Assembly: GCA_002384055.1 (NCBI GenBank)
Contig: DGAU01000003.1
Coordinates: forward strand, 72,344 to 121,384
DNA: 49,041 nucleotides
Direction of reading: 5' to 3'
DNA from: Flavobacteriaceae bacterium UBA4022
GTDB taxonomy: Bacteria > Bacteroidota > Bacteroidia > Flavobacteriales > Flavobacteriaceae
Below the pieces are notes generated by a model. It was not told the origin of the DNA and searched no databases. It saw only the letters and a program-made list of their open reading frames with translations. This document shows, one piece after another, positions 25,368 to 35,152 of the stretch (positions are counted from its first letter, which is position 1; each line of letters begins with the position of its first letter). Made by a program: the position numbers and the translations under genes.

Positions 25368-28193
25368 TTAGCCAACAATATTGACGATTTTTCCCGGTAC
25401 TACGATCACCTTTTTCGGGACACGACCCTCAAGCTGTTCCTGAGTTTTTTCATGAGCCATCACGATATCTTCTATTTCCTGAGGCGTTAAGTCCATCGAC
25501 AACTCAAGGGTAAAGCGCGTCTTACCGTTAAATGAAATAGGATAGGCCTTGCTGGACTCCACCAAAAACTGTGGATCAAAAACCGGAAATGGCTCTCGAG
25601 AAATGCTGCGAAGGTGGCCCATTTTTTGCCATAATTCTTCGGCAATATGGGGTGCATAAGGCTCAATCAAAATCAATAATGGCTCCAAAATTTGACGATC
25701 AGAGCAAGCCATGCTGGTGAGTTCATTGGCGTTAATCATAAACGTACTGACCGAGGTGTTAAAGCTAAAATTTTCAATATCCTCGGTGACTTTTTTGATG
25801 GTCTTGTGCAGTGCCTTAAGCGCCTCCGGGCTTGGCTTGGATTCCTCCACTTTAAAGGCTCCGTCCTTGCCCGAGTGATAAAGCCTCCAAAATTTCTTCA
25901 AAAAACCATGTACCCCAGTAATCCCTGCCGTACTCCAGGGCTTTGCCTGCTCCAAAGGCCCCAAAAACATTTCGTACATCCTCAGGGTATCTGCCCCATA
26001 TTGATCACAAATATCATCTGGATTGACGACATTAAATTTGGATTTAGACATTTTTTCTACCTCGCGGGTCACCTTAAAACTTCCGTCCTGTTCGGTGGTG
26101 AAGGTAGCGGTCTGGTATTCTGGGCGCCACCGGCGAAAAGCCTCTATATCCAGATCATTGCTTGGCGTCACAAAAGACACATCGACATGGATGGGTTGCG
26201 TTTGGGCTGTATTGATCTGATTTGCCGAAAGGAAATTACGCCCTGAATCATCGCGATGAACAAAAGCACTTTCCCCCAAAATCATACCCTGATTGATGAG
26301 TTTTTTAAAGGGTTCGTCCACTGAGACAAAGCCTCGGTCAAACAAAAATTTGACCCAAAATCTACTGTAAAGCAAATGGCCTGTTGCATGCTCACTACCG
26401 CCAATGTAGAGATCGACTTGCTGCCAGTAATTCAAGGCCTGGTGGCCTGCAAATTCTTGGCTATTGTGTGGGTCCATGTATCTGAAAAAATACCAGCTAC
26501 TGCCCGCCCAACCGGGCATGGTGTTTAGCTCCAAAGGAAATACATTAGTGTGGTTCACTAAATCCAAAGACACCACTTGTTGGCTGTCGGTATTCCAAGC
26601 CCAATCACTGGCGCGTCCCAGCGGCGGATCACCACCCTGAGTGGGCAAATAAGCGTCTACCTCAGGCAGTTTGAGTGGTAAGGCCTCGACAGGGATCATT
26701 TGAGGCAAGCCCTGCTTATAATATACTGGAAATGGTTCTCCCCAATAGCGCTGACGGCTAAATACAGCATCCCGTAATCGGTAATTAATTTTGCCTGAAC
26801 CGCGTCCATTTTGTTCTAAAGCTTCAATGGCTTTTTGACTGGCTTTCTGGTAAGTGAGTCCATTGAGAAAATCACTCGCGGCGATGATGCAAGGATCTTT
26901 GAGGGTATAGGCCTGCTCACTCAAGTCAACATCAGCAAATATATTGGGGATTGGCAAGTCAAAGTGCTTGGCAAAATCATAGTCACGCTGGTCACCACAG
27001 GGCACAGCCATAACTGCCCCAGTACCATAACCCGCCAAAACATAATCTCCAATCCAAATCGGAATGGGCTCATTGGTTAGGGGATGCGCGGCATAAGCCC
27101 CTGTAAATACGCCAGATATCGTCTTTACATCTGCCATGCGCTCGCGTTCACTGCGTTGGGCTGTGGCCAAAATATACTGCGCAACTGCCTCTTTCTGGTC
27201 GGGTGTCACAATTTTATCCACTAATTCGTGTTCGGGCGCTAGCGTCAGGAAACTTACCCCAAATATGGTGTCGGGGCGCGTGGTAAAGACATCAATTTCT
27301 TGGTCATGGCCTTGTACCGAAAACACAACGGAGGCGCCTTGAGAGCGACCAATCCAATTGCGTTGTGCCTCTTTGAGGGGCTGAGGCCAGTCTATAGACT
27401 CCAAACCATCGATAAGTCTTTGGGCATAGGCCGATATGCGCATACTCCATTGCTTCATCTTTTTGCGTACCACCGGATGGCCTCCACGCTCTGAAACACC
27501 ATTAATTATTTCGTCATTGGCCAAAACTGTCCCCAAATTAGGGCACCAATTGACCTCAGATTCCGCGAGATAGGTCATGCGGTAATGCAATAAATGCTTT
27601 TGTTGCTGCTCCCAAGACATAGCCTTCCATTGATCTGCGGCAAATGACAGGGCATTGTCGTCACATACCGCGCAAATACCATGAGTTCCGTTGGCTTCAA
27701 AATGTGCCACTAAAGTGTCTATTGGGCGCGCCTTCTGATGCTCCAAATCATACCAGCTGTCGAAAAGCTGCATGAAAATCCATTGGGTCCATCGGTAGTA
27801 ATCGGCATTTGAGGTCCGTACTTCGCGACTCCAATCAAAACTAAATCCCATCTTGTCGAGCTGCTCACGGTAGCGGGCAATATTTTCTTGGGTGGTTTTC
27901 TTTGGATGCTGACCGGTTTGAATCGCATACTGTTCGGCTGGCAAGCCAAAGCTATCATAGCCCTGTGGATGAAGCACGTTGAAGCCCTTATGACGCATGT
28001 AGCGCGCATAGATATCACTAGCGATATAGCCCAAAGGATGGCCCACATGCAAACCAGCTCCGGAGGGATAGGGAAACATATCTAACACGTAAAACTTAGG
28101 CAAATCAGCTTGTTGCTCTGCTTTAAAAGTCTGGTGCTTGGCCCAATAATTTTGCCATTTTTCTTCTAAGGTCCGAAATGGATAATTGCTCAT
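25368..28193 (-). CDS. leuS: Leucyl-tRNA synthetase
   Basis: 941 aa class I synthetase. HIGH motif in PYPSGAGLHVGHPLGY (about residue 42), KMSKS in EKMSKSKFNV (about residue 705). CP1 editing domain and a zinc-type insertion with CAVC and WCPNLGT (about residues 170-220) are readable; the longer insertion is typical of Bacteroidetes LeuRS. The C-terminal RVPKKVIVVPGKIVNIV matches the LeuRS tail. Single gene behind a -7 box at 28238-28245. Confidence 0.97.
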   Translation of the reverse strand: MSNYPFRTLEEKWQNYWAKHQTFKAEQQADLPKFYVLDMFPYPSGAGLHVGHPLGYIASDIYARYMRHKGFNVLHPQGYDSFGLPAEQYAIQTGQHPKKTTQENIARYREQLDKMGFSFDWSREVRTSNADYYRWTQWIFMQLFDSWYDLEHQKARPIDTLVAHFEANGTHGICAVCDDNALSFAADQWKAMSWEQQQKHLLHYRMTYLAESEVNWCPNLGTVLANDEIINGVSERGGHPVVRKKMKQWSMRISAYAQRLIDGLESIDWPQPLKEAQRNWIGRSQGASVVFSVQGHDQEIDVFTTRPDTIFGVSFLTLAPEHELVDKIVTPDQKEAVAQYILATAQRSERERMADVKTISGVFTGAYAAHPLTNEPIPIWIGDYVLAGYGTGAVMAVPCGDQRDYDFAKHFDLPIPNIFADVDLSEQAYTLKDPCIIAASDFLNGLTYQKASQKAIEALEQNGRGSGKINYRLRDAVFSRQRYWGEPFPVYYKQGLPQMIPVEALPLKLPEVDAYLPTQGGDPPLGRASDWAWNTDSQQVVSLDLVNHTNVFPLELNTMPGWAGSSWYFFRYMDPHNSQEFAGHQALNYWQQVDLYIGGSEHATGHLLYSRFWVKFLFDRGFVSVDEPFKKLINQGMILGESAFVHRDDSGRNFLSANQINTAQTQPIHVDVSFVTPSNDLDIEAFRRWRPEYQTATFTTEQDGSFKVTREVEKMSKSKFNVVNPDDICDQYGADTLRMYEMFLGPLEQAKPWSTAGITGVHGFLKKFWRLYHSGKDGAFKVEESKPSPEALKALHKTIKKVTEDIENFSFNTSVSTFMINANELTSMACSDRQILEPLLILIEPYAPHIAEELWQKMGHLRSISREPFPVFDPQFLVESSKAYPISFNGKTRFTLELSMDLTPQEIEDIVMAHEKTQEQLEGRVPKKVIVVPGKIVNIVG

Positions 28194-28237
28194 AAGTTAC
28201 CTGTCTTGAGTGGGCTAACCCTCAGGTTTGCCTTTGA

Positions 28238-28245
28238 CAAATTTA
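28238..28245 (-). promoter_or_regulatory. leuS -7 box TAAATTTG
   Basis: TAAATTTG on the minus strand fits the -7 consensus, 44 nt before the leuS ATG. A TTG at the ideal distance was not found. Confidence 0.45.
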
Positions 28246-28331
28246 CATGGAATGGATGAAAGAGAAAAGTTTAAACCAAAGGTATTATGGATCGTAAAAT
28301 TCCTTGTATTTTTACCTAACAATTACGCATT

Positions 28332-29210
28332 ATGGCCCGATCGTTCGAGAAATTCCAAAAGCGACGCTTGATCTCATCCTACATTTCTGTAGTCTTGAGC
28401 ATCAGTCTGGTCTTATTCCTATTAGGGCTTCTGGGGCTTTTGGTCTTGAATTCCAAAAAAGTAGCCGACCACTTTAAAGAAAATATTGCGCTCTCGATCT
28501 TTTTAAAAGACAACGCCAAGCAGGTAGAAATTGACCAACTCCAACAAACCTTGAGTTTGGCCCCTTATACCAAATCAACCAACTTCGTCTCCAAAGAACA
28601 GGCGGCTGAGGAACACAGTGCCTTGATCGGCGAAAATTTTATGGATTTCTTGGGGTATAACCCACTGCAAAACAGCATTGACGTTTTTTTACTGGCAGAC
28701 TACGTGGCACCCGATCAATTGGCCGCCATTCAGGAAGAGCTCATCAAAAATGGATTCATTGATTCGGTCAGCTACGACAAGCCCTTGATTATTTTACTGA
28801 CCGAAAACATCAAAAAAATAAGCTTTTGGGTCCTGGTGATGAGTGCCCTCTTTTTGATTATTGCCGTACTGCTGATCAATAGCTCAATCCGTCTATCGGT
28901 ATATGCCAAACGCTTTACCATCAAAACCATGCAAATGGTCGGCGCTACCAAGTCGTTTATTCGGGCGCCCTTCATCATTAAGAGCATCCAATTAGGTCTA
29001 CTGGGCTCTGTCTTGGCGATTATTGCCTTGTTTGCTGTCCTTAGTGCTGTGGATGATTATTTCCCAGACATGGAGTTTTTGAGCAACCCTATTCCTGTTT
29101 TGGGTTTATTTATTTTTATCATCGTGATGGGGGTGTTTATAAGCGCCTTAAGCACCTTTTTGGCCACTCAGCGTTTTTTAAATTTGCGTTCGGACCAATT
29201 ATATTATTAA
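28332..29210 (+). CDS. ftsX: Cell division protein FtsX
   Basis: 292 aa. One N-terminal transmembrane helix (SYISVVLSISLVLFLLGLLGLLVL), a periplasmic domain with NIALSIFLKDNAKQVEID and NSIDVFL, and three C-terminal helices with the FtsX domain (MVGATKSFIRAPFIIKS). FtsX works with the ATPase FtsE to activate cell-wall hydrolases at the septum; ftsE is not in the window. It heads the conserved series ftsX-DUF3098-uppP-truB, with a 196-nt gap before DUF3098 that holds no recognised gene. Confidence 0.93.
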   Translation: MARSFEKFQKRRLISSYISVVLSISLVLFLLGLLGLLVLNSKKVADHFKENIALSIFLKDNAKQVEIDQLQQTLSLAPYTKSTNFVSKEQAAEEHSALIGENFMDFLGYNPLQNSIDVFLLADYVAPDQLAAIQEELIKNGFIDSVSYDKPLIILLTENIKKISFWVLVMSALFLIIAVLLINSSIRLSVYAKRFTIKTMQMVGATKSFIRAPFIIKSIQLGLLGSVLAIIALFAVLSAVDDYFPDMEFLSNPIPVLGLFIFIIVMGVFISALSTFLATQRFLNLRSDQLYY

Positions 29211-29406
29211 GATCATGGCCTGGGCTATTAGAAGCTGAACCGGTCTCTTTGAGTGGTGCATAGGGCATTAAATTCCCAGACCACATCATCAGACCCTAAA
29301 AGAATTTAAATAAAAAGATTAACTTGCCAAGGCCTTGTTAACGCAACATCTAGGCTAATTAAATTAGGACATCACAAACCAAAAAACCGCATCAATCACC
29401 ATCATT

Positions 29407-29667
29407 ATGGGAGAACAAAAAAGAAAAGAAGACGCCAAACAATCTTCCTTTATATTGCAACGCAAGAACTACACCTTCATGCTGATTGGAATCGGGTTTA
29501 TCGCTTTAGGATTTATCCTGATGTCCGGCGGAGGTAGTGATGACCCTACAATTTTCAATCCAGAGATCTATAGCTGGCGCCGCATACGCTTGGCCCCTGC
29601 TCTTATTTTAATTGGCTTTGGGATCGAAGTCTACGCCATTTTAACCAACCCAACTACAGACCAATAA
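29407..29667 (+). CDS. DUF3098 small membrane protein
   Basis: 86 aa with two transmembrane segments around a short loop with the conserved PTIFNPEIYSWRRIRLAP. This is DUF3098, a Bacteroidetes-specific family of unknown role found next to uppP. Its stop is directly followed by the uppP ATG (TAAATG), so the two are probably translationally coupled. An undecaprenyl-phosphate-related role is a guess from context only. Confidence 0.85.
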   Translation: MGEQKRKEDAKQSSFILQRKNYTFMLIGIGFIALGFILMSGGGSDDPTIFNPEIYSWRRIRLAPALILIGFGIEVYAILTNPTTDQ

Positions 29668-30453
29668 ATGAACTTTTGGGAAGCCATCATCTTAGCCATC
29701 ATTGAGGGCCTTACAGAATTTTTGCCTGTCTCTTCGACTGGGCACATGATCATTGCCTCTTCTTTTATGGGTATTGCCCATGAAGAATTCACCAAACTTT
29801 TTACCATTGCCATCCAATTAGGGACCATTCTGAGTGTGGTTGTATTGTATGTCAAGCGTTTTTTTCAATCCATCGACTTTTACGTCAAGCTGTTGGTCGC
29901 TTTTATCCCTGCAGTCGTGCTGGGTCTGCTCTTTAACGATCTTATTGATGAATTACTCGAAAGCCCAGTAACAGTGGCCGTTTCACTGATTATTGGCGGG
30001 ATAATTCTGCTGCGGGTCGACCAATGGTTCGGCCAAGGCGAGGATACAGAGATCAGTTATAGCACTGCCCTGAAAATTGGTTTTTTTCAATGTCTGGCCA
30101 TGATCCCTGGTGTATCCCGAAGCGGGGCCAGTATCGTTGGCGGTATGTCTCAAAAGATGTCCCGTACCGCCGCCGCTGAGTTCTCATTTTTTCTAGCGGT
30201 CCCAACCATGCTAGGCGCCACGGCCAAAAAATCTTTTGATTACTACCAAGCCGGCTTTGAATTGACCACAGAGCACATACAGCTTTTGGCTATAGGCAAC
30301 ATCATCGGGTTTTTTGTGGCTTTACTGGCCATCAAAACCTTTATTAACTTTTTGAGCAAGTCGGGCTTTAAGGTCTTTGGTTATTACCGTATCATCATTG
30401 GCGTATGCATCTTGTGGATTCATTTCTTTATCCACCCCTTGACCCTCATTTAA
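29668..30453 (+). CDS. uppP: Undecaprenyl-diphosphatase UppP (BacA)
   Basis: 261 aa with about eight transmembrane helices. Catalytic motifs are EGLTEFLPVSSTGH (about residue 12) and PGVSRSGASIVGGM (about residue 147). It removes a phosphate from undecaprenyl diphosphate so the lipid carrier can be reused in peptidoglycan synthesis. The TAA stop overlaps the truB ATG by 1 nt. Confidence 0.96.
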   Translation: MNFWEAIILAIIEGLTEFLPVSSTGHMIIASSFMGIAHEEFTKLFTIAIQLGTILSVVVLYVKRFFQSIDFYVKLLVAFIPAVVLGLLFNDLIDELLESPVTVAVSLIIGGIILLRVDQWFGQGEDTEISYSTALKIGFFQCLAMIPGVSRSGASIVGGMSQKMSRTAAAEFSFFLAVPTMLGATAKKSFDYYQAGFELTTEHIQLLAIGNIIGFFVALLAIKTFINFLSKSGFKVFGYYRIIIGVCILWIHFFIHPLTLI

Positions 30454-31154
30454 TGGCCGAAAACCCCTTTAGTGAAGGCCGTGTCATTCTTATCGACAAG
30501 CCGCTTAACTGGACTTCTTTTCAGGTGGTCAATAAGGTGCGCTGGCTCATCCGAAAACACTATCAACTCAAAAAGATCAAAGTGGGACATGCCGGAACAC
30601 TAGATCCTTTAGCCACAGGCCTCCTTATTTTGTGCACAGGTCCTAAGACCAAAATTATTGACACCTACCAGGCCCAACATAAGGTCTACACGGGAACCTT
30701 CCAGCTTGGGGCCACCACGCCAAGTTATGATCTAGAAACAGAAATCGATCAAACTTTTGACGTGAGTCATCTCACCCCATCAGACTTAACCTCTGTCAGT
30801 CATCAATTCATTGGCACCATAGAACAGGCCCCTCCTATTTTTTCTGCCATAAAAAAAGACGGCAAGCGACTCTACGAAATTGCCCGCAGTGGAGGAACCA
30901 TCGAAATACCCAAACGCCCCGTGACCATTCAATCCTTTGAATTGACTCATCTACAACTCCCCGATGTCGGTTTTGAGATTGCCTGTAGCAAAGGGACTTA
31001 TATCCGATCGATCGCTCATGATTTTGGCAAAGCTTTAGATAATGGGGCACACTTAACGGCTTTGCGCCGCACACAAATCGGTGATTTTCATGTCGATCAG
31101 GCACAAACCATCGAAGCCTTTGAACAAGAACTGTTTGCTCTACCCACATCATGA
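30453..31154 (+). CDS. truB: tRNA pseudouridine(55) synthase
   Basis: 233 aa. N-terminal GRVILIDKPLNWTSFQVVN, and the catalytic Asp in KVGHAGTLDPLATGLL. The ATG at 30453 overlaps the uppP stop and is chosen over an upstream start at 30405 that would sit inside uppP. It converts U55 in the TPsiC loop to pseudouridine. ACSKGTYIRSIAHDFG (about residue 172) is a standard late TruB motif. Its stop overlaps the tag ATG by 4 nt. Confidence 0.95.
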   Translation: MAENPFSEGRVILIDKPLNWTSFQVVNKVRWLIRKHYQLKKIKVGHAGTLDPLATGLLILCTGPKTKIIDTYQAQHKVYTGTFQLGATTPSYDLETEIDQTFDVSHLTPSDLTSVSHQFIGTIEQAPPIFSAIKKDGKRLYEIARSGGTIEIPKRPVTIQSFELTHLQLPDVGFEIACSKGTYIRSIAHDFGKALDNGAHLTALRRTQIGDFHVDQAQTIEAFEQELFALPTS

Positions 31155-31735
31155 AACAGGTTACGCGATGCCATTGGTGTGGTGACGACCCGCTTTATGT
31201 CGCCTATCATGACCACCAGTGGGGTGTTCCTGTGCGTAACGACGCCTTACTTTTTGAATTTTTACTCTTGGAAACGTTTCAAGCGGGGCTCAGTTGGATT
31301 ACCGTATTACGCAAGCGTGAAAATTTTAGACAAGCCTTTGACCAATTTGATCCCAACAAAATAGCCCAATACACAACAAATCAGGTTGATCAACTCATGC
31401 ATGATGCCGGTATTATTCGGCACCGTAAAAAAATAGAATCGGCCATCATCAATGCGTCGTTATTTCTGAAAGTACAACAAGAATATGGCAGCTTTAGTGA
31501 TTTTGTGTGGTCGTTTGTGGATCACCAACCTTTAGATCATCGGGTTGCGTCTATAGATCATTTACCCAGCAAAACAGAATTGAGCGACACCTTGAGCCTG
31601 GCTTTAAAAAAGATCGGATTTAAATTTGTGGGCTCCACCGTGGTTTACGCCTTCATGCAAGCCACTGGTATGGTCAATGACCACCTGGTCACTTGTTTTC
31701 GCTACAAAGAACTGAAGGAGGCCGCTACAGTTTAA
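31151..31735 (+). CDS. tag: DNA-3-methyladenine glycosylase I
   Basis: 194 aa. The family's Cys-rich N-terminus (RCHWCGDDPLYVAYHDHQWG) and zinc ligands H and C in NDHLVTCFRY near the C-terminus are present, along with LLLETFQAGLSWITVLRKRENFR. It excises 3-methyladenine from alkylated DNA. Coupled to truB by an ATGA overlap. The end overlaps the deiminase gene on the other strand by 11 nt. Confidence 0.94.
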   Translation: MKQVTRCHWCGDDPLYVAYHDHQWGVPVRNDALLFEFLLLETFQAGLSWITVLRKRENFRQAFDQFDPNKIAQYTTNQVDQLMHDAGIIRHRKKIESAIINASLFLKVQQEYGSFSDFVWSFVDHQPLDHRVASIDHLPSKTELSDTLSLALKKIGFKFVGSTVVYAFMQATGMVNDHLVTCFRYKELKEAATV

Positions 31736-33461
31736 TGATCTGACGATGCACCCGGCCAAAAGAGCCGTCAAAAGTCACCCATAACAGCCCTTGCCAAGAT
31801 GGATTGAGTTGCAAAGAAAACTGCCCGTGGCCTTCTTCAATCACACCGCGGTATAAGGTTTGTCCTAACACATTAGTGATGGTCACCGAAACCGGCTCAT
31901 GGATCTGACTCAGTCGGAATTGTACCTGTCCTGATGTTGGGTTTGGCACGGCACCAGAAATTTGAAGCTGGGCGTAATCAGGAACCGAAAGTGTTCCGAC
32001 CTGGATGGTCCAAAACCCTTCTGGAGCCACAATCGGTCTTGCCAAGACTTTTCCAGAATTGGCCTGTGCCTGGATATAATATTCTACCTGTGTCACGCCA
32101 GAAGGCATCACTAAGTCTGCGGTCCAAAGGTCATCTCCCAGCGGGCTCATGGGCATTGATACAAATGCCCCTGCTCCAATTTCCCGATAAAAAGCTTGGG
32201 CACTCTGTACTCCAGAAATGTGTTTTATTGAGGCATCGATGCTCACTATGGCATTTGAATCCGCCTGATCTACGGGTTGATGAACAATCCATAAGGGTTG
32301 ATCAACACCAATGGTATGGGTAATGCAATGAATGGCTCCTAGCAAAGAGATCAGGTTTTCTCCACTATTATCAACGTCGATCCCAACAATATTGTACCCC
32401 GGTAACATCTCCTCCCATTGGGCAATGGCAGGAGCATCCACCTCCGGACGATAGGTTGGAATGATTACGGTCTTATTGATAAAGACCGCATTGGTAAAGG
32501 TTCTATAATAACCACCGGTATCAGGATAACTGCCAGAGGTACTGGGTGGTGCCGGTATGCGCTCAATCTTGTAAGGCGTCCCAAAGGGGGACTGAAAATT
32601 GGACAAAACATAATCGATATTGGCCTCGATTTGAGGGCCATCGGCCACACCTGGAGGATACTCACTTACCAACAGTGTTTCTTCATCAAGTAGCTTCATG
32701 TGCATGTCGATATGGTGGATGACATCATAAGGCAATATATCCATTTTGATATATTGATCAATCCCCATATAAGCGTTCATTATTTCATCGATTTGGCTCT
32801 CCGTTTTTGCACTCACACCATATGGGTTTCCTGCTTCATTTTCGTTGAGAATGAGACTTGAGGCAAAAGCATTGCCTAGTCCATCGGTCATAAAATTCCC
32901 TCCAGTATTGACCAAATCATTGGTTCCAGAATTGGTAATATAAATCGGCAAGTCCAGTAGTGAGGCATGTGCGGAAGGCATCGCATCATCATTAGGCCGT
33001 GGCCGATTATAAATCCAGTCCGTCAAGGCCAATTCGCCCACATCATTGCTATAAACGGTATTCCCTGCATAATCGCGAATCCATATGCTGTCCCAGTTTT
33101 CGTTCATAAAGGTGACATTGGTCAAATCCACACCATTAGCCGTCAAATAAGTCGCCACTGCGGATTGATTTTGTGTTGTGATGATCACCTGACACTCTTC
33201 GACTGCCGCCTGCACAATCTGACGCAAAATATTTGAAAAATTCGACTCCCAGGTAATGACCAAATAAGCTACTTCTTCCCATTCTGCCATGGTACGTACC
33301 GGCACTGTCGGAGGATCGGTGACCCTATTCTGACGAAAATTAACGTCCTGCAAGAGCATCAACTCTAGCGGGGTAGTATTATGGGGTATTGGTGACTGGG
33401 CCAAAACTGTGGTTGGAACCATGCCAAAAAGCAAAATAAGACTCGAAATAAAGCGGATCAT
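31725..33461 (-). CDS. Secreted agmatine/peptidyl-arginine deiminase-fold protein with T9SS sorting domain
   Basis: 578 aa. A signal peptide (about 1-21) is followed by a pentein-fold deiminase of the PAD_porph family: SIWIRDYAGN (catalytic Asp), VNTGGNFMTDG, HHIDMHMKLLDEETLLVSEY (His and Asp), and the nucleophilic Cys in AIHCITHTIG (about residue 385). An immunoglobulin-like domain and a T9SS type A sorting domain (VPNPTSGQVQFRL, NVLGQTLYRG) occupy the last about 150 residues. The enzyme would deiminate agmatine or peptide-arginine outside the cell, like the Porphyromonas gingivalis peptidyl-arginine deiminase. Its substrate is not settled by sequence. Confidence 0.88.
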   Translation of the reverse strand: MIRFISSLILLFGMVPTTVLAQSPIPHNTTPLELMLLQDVNFRQNRVTDPPTVPVRTMAEWEEVAYLVITWESNFSNILRQIVQAAVEECQVIITTQNQSAVATYLTANGVDLTNVTFMNENWDSIWIRDYAGNTVYSNDVGELALTDWIYNRPRPNDDAMPSAHASLLDLPIYITNSGTNDLVNTGGNFMTDGLGNAFASSLILNENEAGNPYGVSAKTESQIDEIMNAYMGIDQYIKMDILPYDVIHHIDMHMKLLDEETLLVSEYPPGVADGPQIEANIDYVLSNFQSPFGTPYKIERIPAPPSTSGSYPDTGGYYRTFTNAVFINKTVIIPTYRPEVDAPAIAQWEEMLPGYNIVGIDVDNSGENLISLLGAIHCITHTIGVDQPLWIVHQPVDQADSNAIVSIDASIKHISGVQSAQAFYREIGAGAFVSMPMSPLGDDLWTADLVMPSGVTQVEYYIQAQANSGKVLARPIVAPEGFWTIQVGTLSVPDYAQLQISGAVPNPTSGQVQFRLSQIHEPVSVTITNVLGQTLYRGVIEEGHGQFSLQLNPSWQGLLWVTFDGSFGRVHRQIIKL

Positions 33462-33733
33462 GTATCAATATTTTCAGCAAGATACGTAATTAAGGACATT
33501 AATACCGGCTCGAATTAAGGCCATCAGATGAAGTTTGCCCAAATCAAAGAAGTGATTTAGCCAAGATAAAAAGCCGCAAAAAAGTTCAAAAAATAAAGGA
33601 ATTTATTGTCCTAAACGACCCAAATATCTATTGCCCCTTTGTTTTGTATCGCTTTGGCATACCAACGGTATTTGATACAAGCCGACCTGGGCCTATACAA
33701 AGAGTCCCCCAGAGTATTTAAAAGACGGTGGTC
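33462..33733. other. 272-bp gap between deiminase and atoE
   Basis: It holds no ORF with coding character. A two-part inverted repeat occupies 33644-33680 (listed separately). No -7 box with good spacing was found for the deiminase. Confidence 0.4.
33644..33680. repeat. Intergenic inverted repeat (stem-loop)
   Basis: An outer 7-bp stem TTGTATC (33644-33650) with GATACAA (33674-33680) encloses an inner 5-bp stem ATACC (33659-33663) with GGTAT (33667-33671) and an AAC loop. The internal loop is asymmetric. No T-run follows on either strand, so it is not an ordinary terminator. Confidence 0.55.
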
Positions 33734-35101
33734 TTAGTACAAAAACAAAAGGGCCCCAAAAAACACCACCGCACCAATGAGCATGATCCATAAGGTATAG
33801 GGCAATAGCTCGCGTGCTTTAAGTTTGGTAATGCCCAATAAGGGTAATGCCCAAAAAGGCTGTAGCATGTTGGTGAGTTGATCCCCATAGGCCATGGCCA
33901 TGACCACCTTGGCCACGGGAACATTTAGTTTAATGGCTGCTTCCAAGATCACTGGGCCCTGAAGCGCCCACTGCCCACCGCCACTAGGGACAAAAATATT
34001 AACCAAAGCAGCACTTAAATAGGTCAACAAAGGCAGGGTCTTTGTCGTCGAAATAGAGACAAAGAAATCGGCCATTTGTACCACCAACCCACTGTCCTGC
34101 ATGATCCCCATAATACCGAAATACAAAGGAAATTGGATTAAGATCCCCGAAGCACCGTCGATAGCTTCGCCTAATGCATGCAGAAAATTTGCGATTTTGC
34201 CGTGTAAAATAAAAGCCAACCCTAACATGAAAAAATTAAGCATATTTGGCGTCACGATACCTTGGCCCAAGAAAGGCGCATACTGCCCCACAAAAACCAC
34301 CAAGATCATGACTCCAAAAAACCAGCCTACGTATTTGGTATGATCAAGCCGCTCTGCCCCAGAAAATTTTTGATCACCAGGTAATTGAGCGTCGTATAAA
34401 CTTAATTTGGTTGGACCCACTTTGGCTGATCGGGACAAACGATATAAAACAAAGGGAATTAAGACCAACAAAAGCACAAAAACCATTAAGTTGGATCCGC
34501 TAAAAACCGTTTCGGTATAGGGCAATACGGAAGGCAATTGATCGGCCAATCCCGGGTCAACTAATGATTTTAAATGCCCTTGTTCGCCAACTTTCGCGGG
34601 TGCCGAGCCACTAATTCCACCATGCCAAACCATCATGCCGACATAGCCCGCAGCGCCAACCAATGGATAATTGATTAGAAATCCGCGACGCTGTGCTGCT
34701 TCGGCCACTTTCCGCGCCATGATGGCGCCAAAAATTAAACCCAGCCCCCAATTAAAAAAAGAAACCAATAAGGTGGTTATACTGACCAAAATAACGGCAC
34801 TTTTGGTGTCGTGTACCCCGTTGGTCAAACGTCCGATGAGGGCATTCATCGGCGGGCTCAAGACCAAAATATGGCCCAACACCAAGATCAGCATCATTTG
34901 GTAGGCAAAGACCAACAAACCCTGATTCCAAATCCCATGCTCCCAATAAGACAAAATCTGCCAAAGGTGAATTCCCTGCTCTGGGGCCGGAGTCAAAACC
35001 AGTGCCAATAGGATGGTTAGCAAGGTTAATAAAAGCGCAATCACAAAGGGCGAAGGTAAAATTCGCCTGAACAAAGTCTCTATGTAGTGGGTTGCGCTCA
35101 T
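33734..35101 (-). CDS. atoE: Short-chain fatty acid transporter, AtoE family
   Basis: About 455 aa with about ten transmembrane segments. AtoE-type features include FRRILPSPFVIALLLTLLT at the N-terminus, FFNWGLGLIFGAIMARKVAE, MMVWHGGISGSAPAK, and the C-terminal IFVPSGGGQWALQGPVI. It would take up short-chain fatty acids such as acetoacetate or butyrate across the inner membrane. Start: ATG at 35101 gives the family-typical N-terminus; an ATG at 35116 is an alternative and the frame opens at a TTG (35128). Third gene after flavin reductase and DUF3127. Confidence 0.9.
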   Translation of the reverse strand: MSATHYIETLFRRILPSPFVIALLLTLLTILLALVLTPAPEQGIHLWQILSYWEHGIWNQGLLVFAYQMMLILVLGHILVLSPPMNALIGRLTNGVHDTKSAVILVSITTLLVSFFNWGLGLIFGAIMARKVAEAAQRRGFLINYPLVGAAGYVGMMVWHGGISGSAPAKVGEQGHLKSLVDPGLADQLPSVLPYTETVFSGSNLMVFVLLLVLIPFVLYRLSRSAKVGPTKLSLYDAQLPGDQKFSGAERLDHTKYVGWFFGVMILVVFVGQYAPFLGQGIVTPNMLNFFMLGLAFILHGKIANFLHALGEAIDGASGILIQFPLYFGIMGIMQDSGLVVQMADFFVSISTTKTLPLLTYLSAALVNIFVPSGGGQWALQGPVILEAAIKLNVPVAKVVMAMAYGDQLTNMLQPFWALPLLGITKLKARELLPYTLWIMLIGAVVFFGALLFLY

Positions 35102-35152
35102 GGGCAATGACAACATATGCTTAAGCAATATGTGCCGATTCAGCTAGCCTTC

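Noticed and set aside
25350..25372. GACAGCCTGTC hairpin near the leuS stop
   Set aside because: The stem is 4 bp, and on the leuS strand it is followed by A rather than T.
29328..29337. 10-bp palindrome CAAGGCCTTG in the ftsX-DUF3098 gap
   Set aside because: Short and single; no second copy or nearby operator pattern was seen, so chance is likely.
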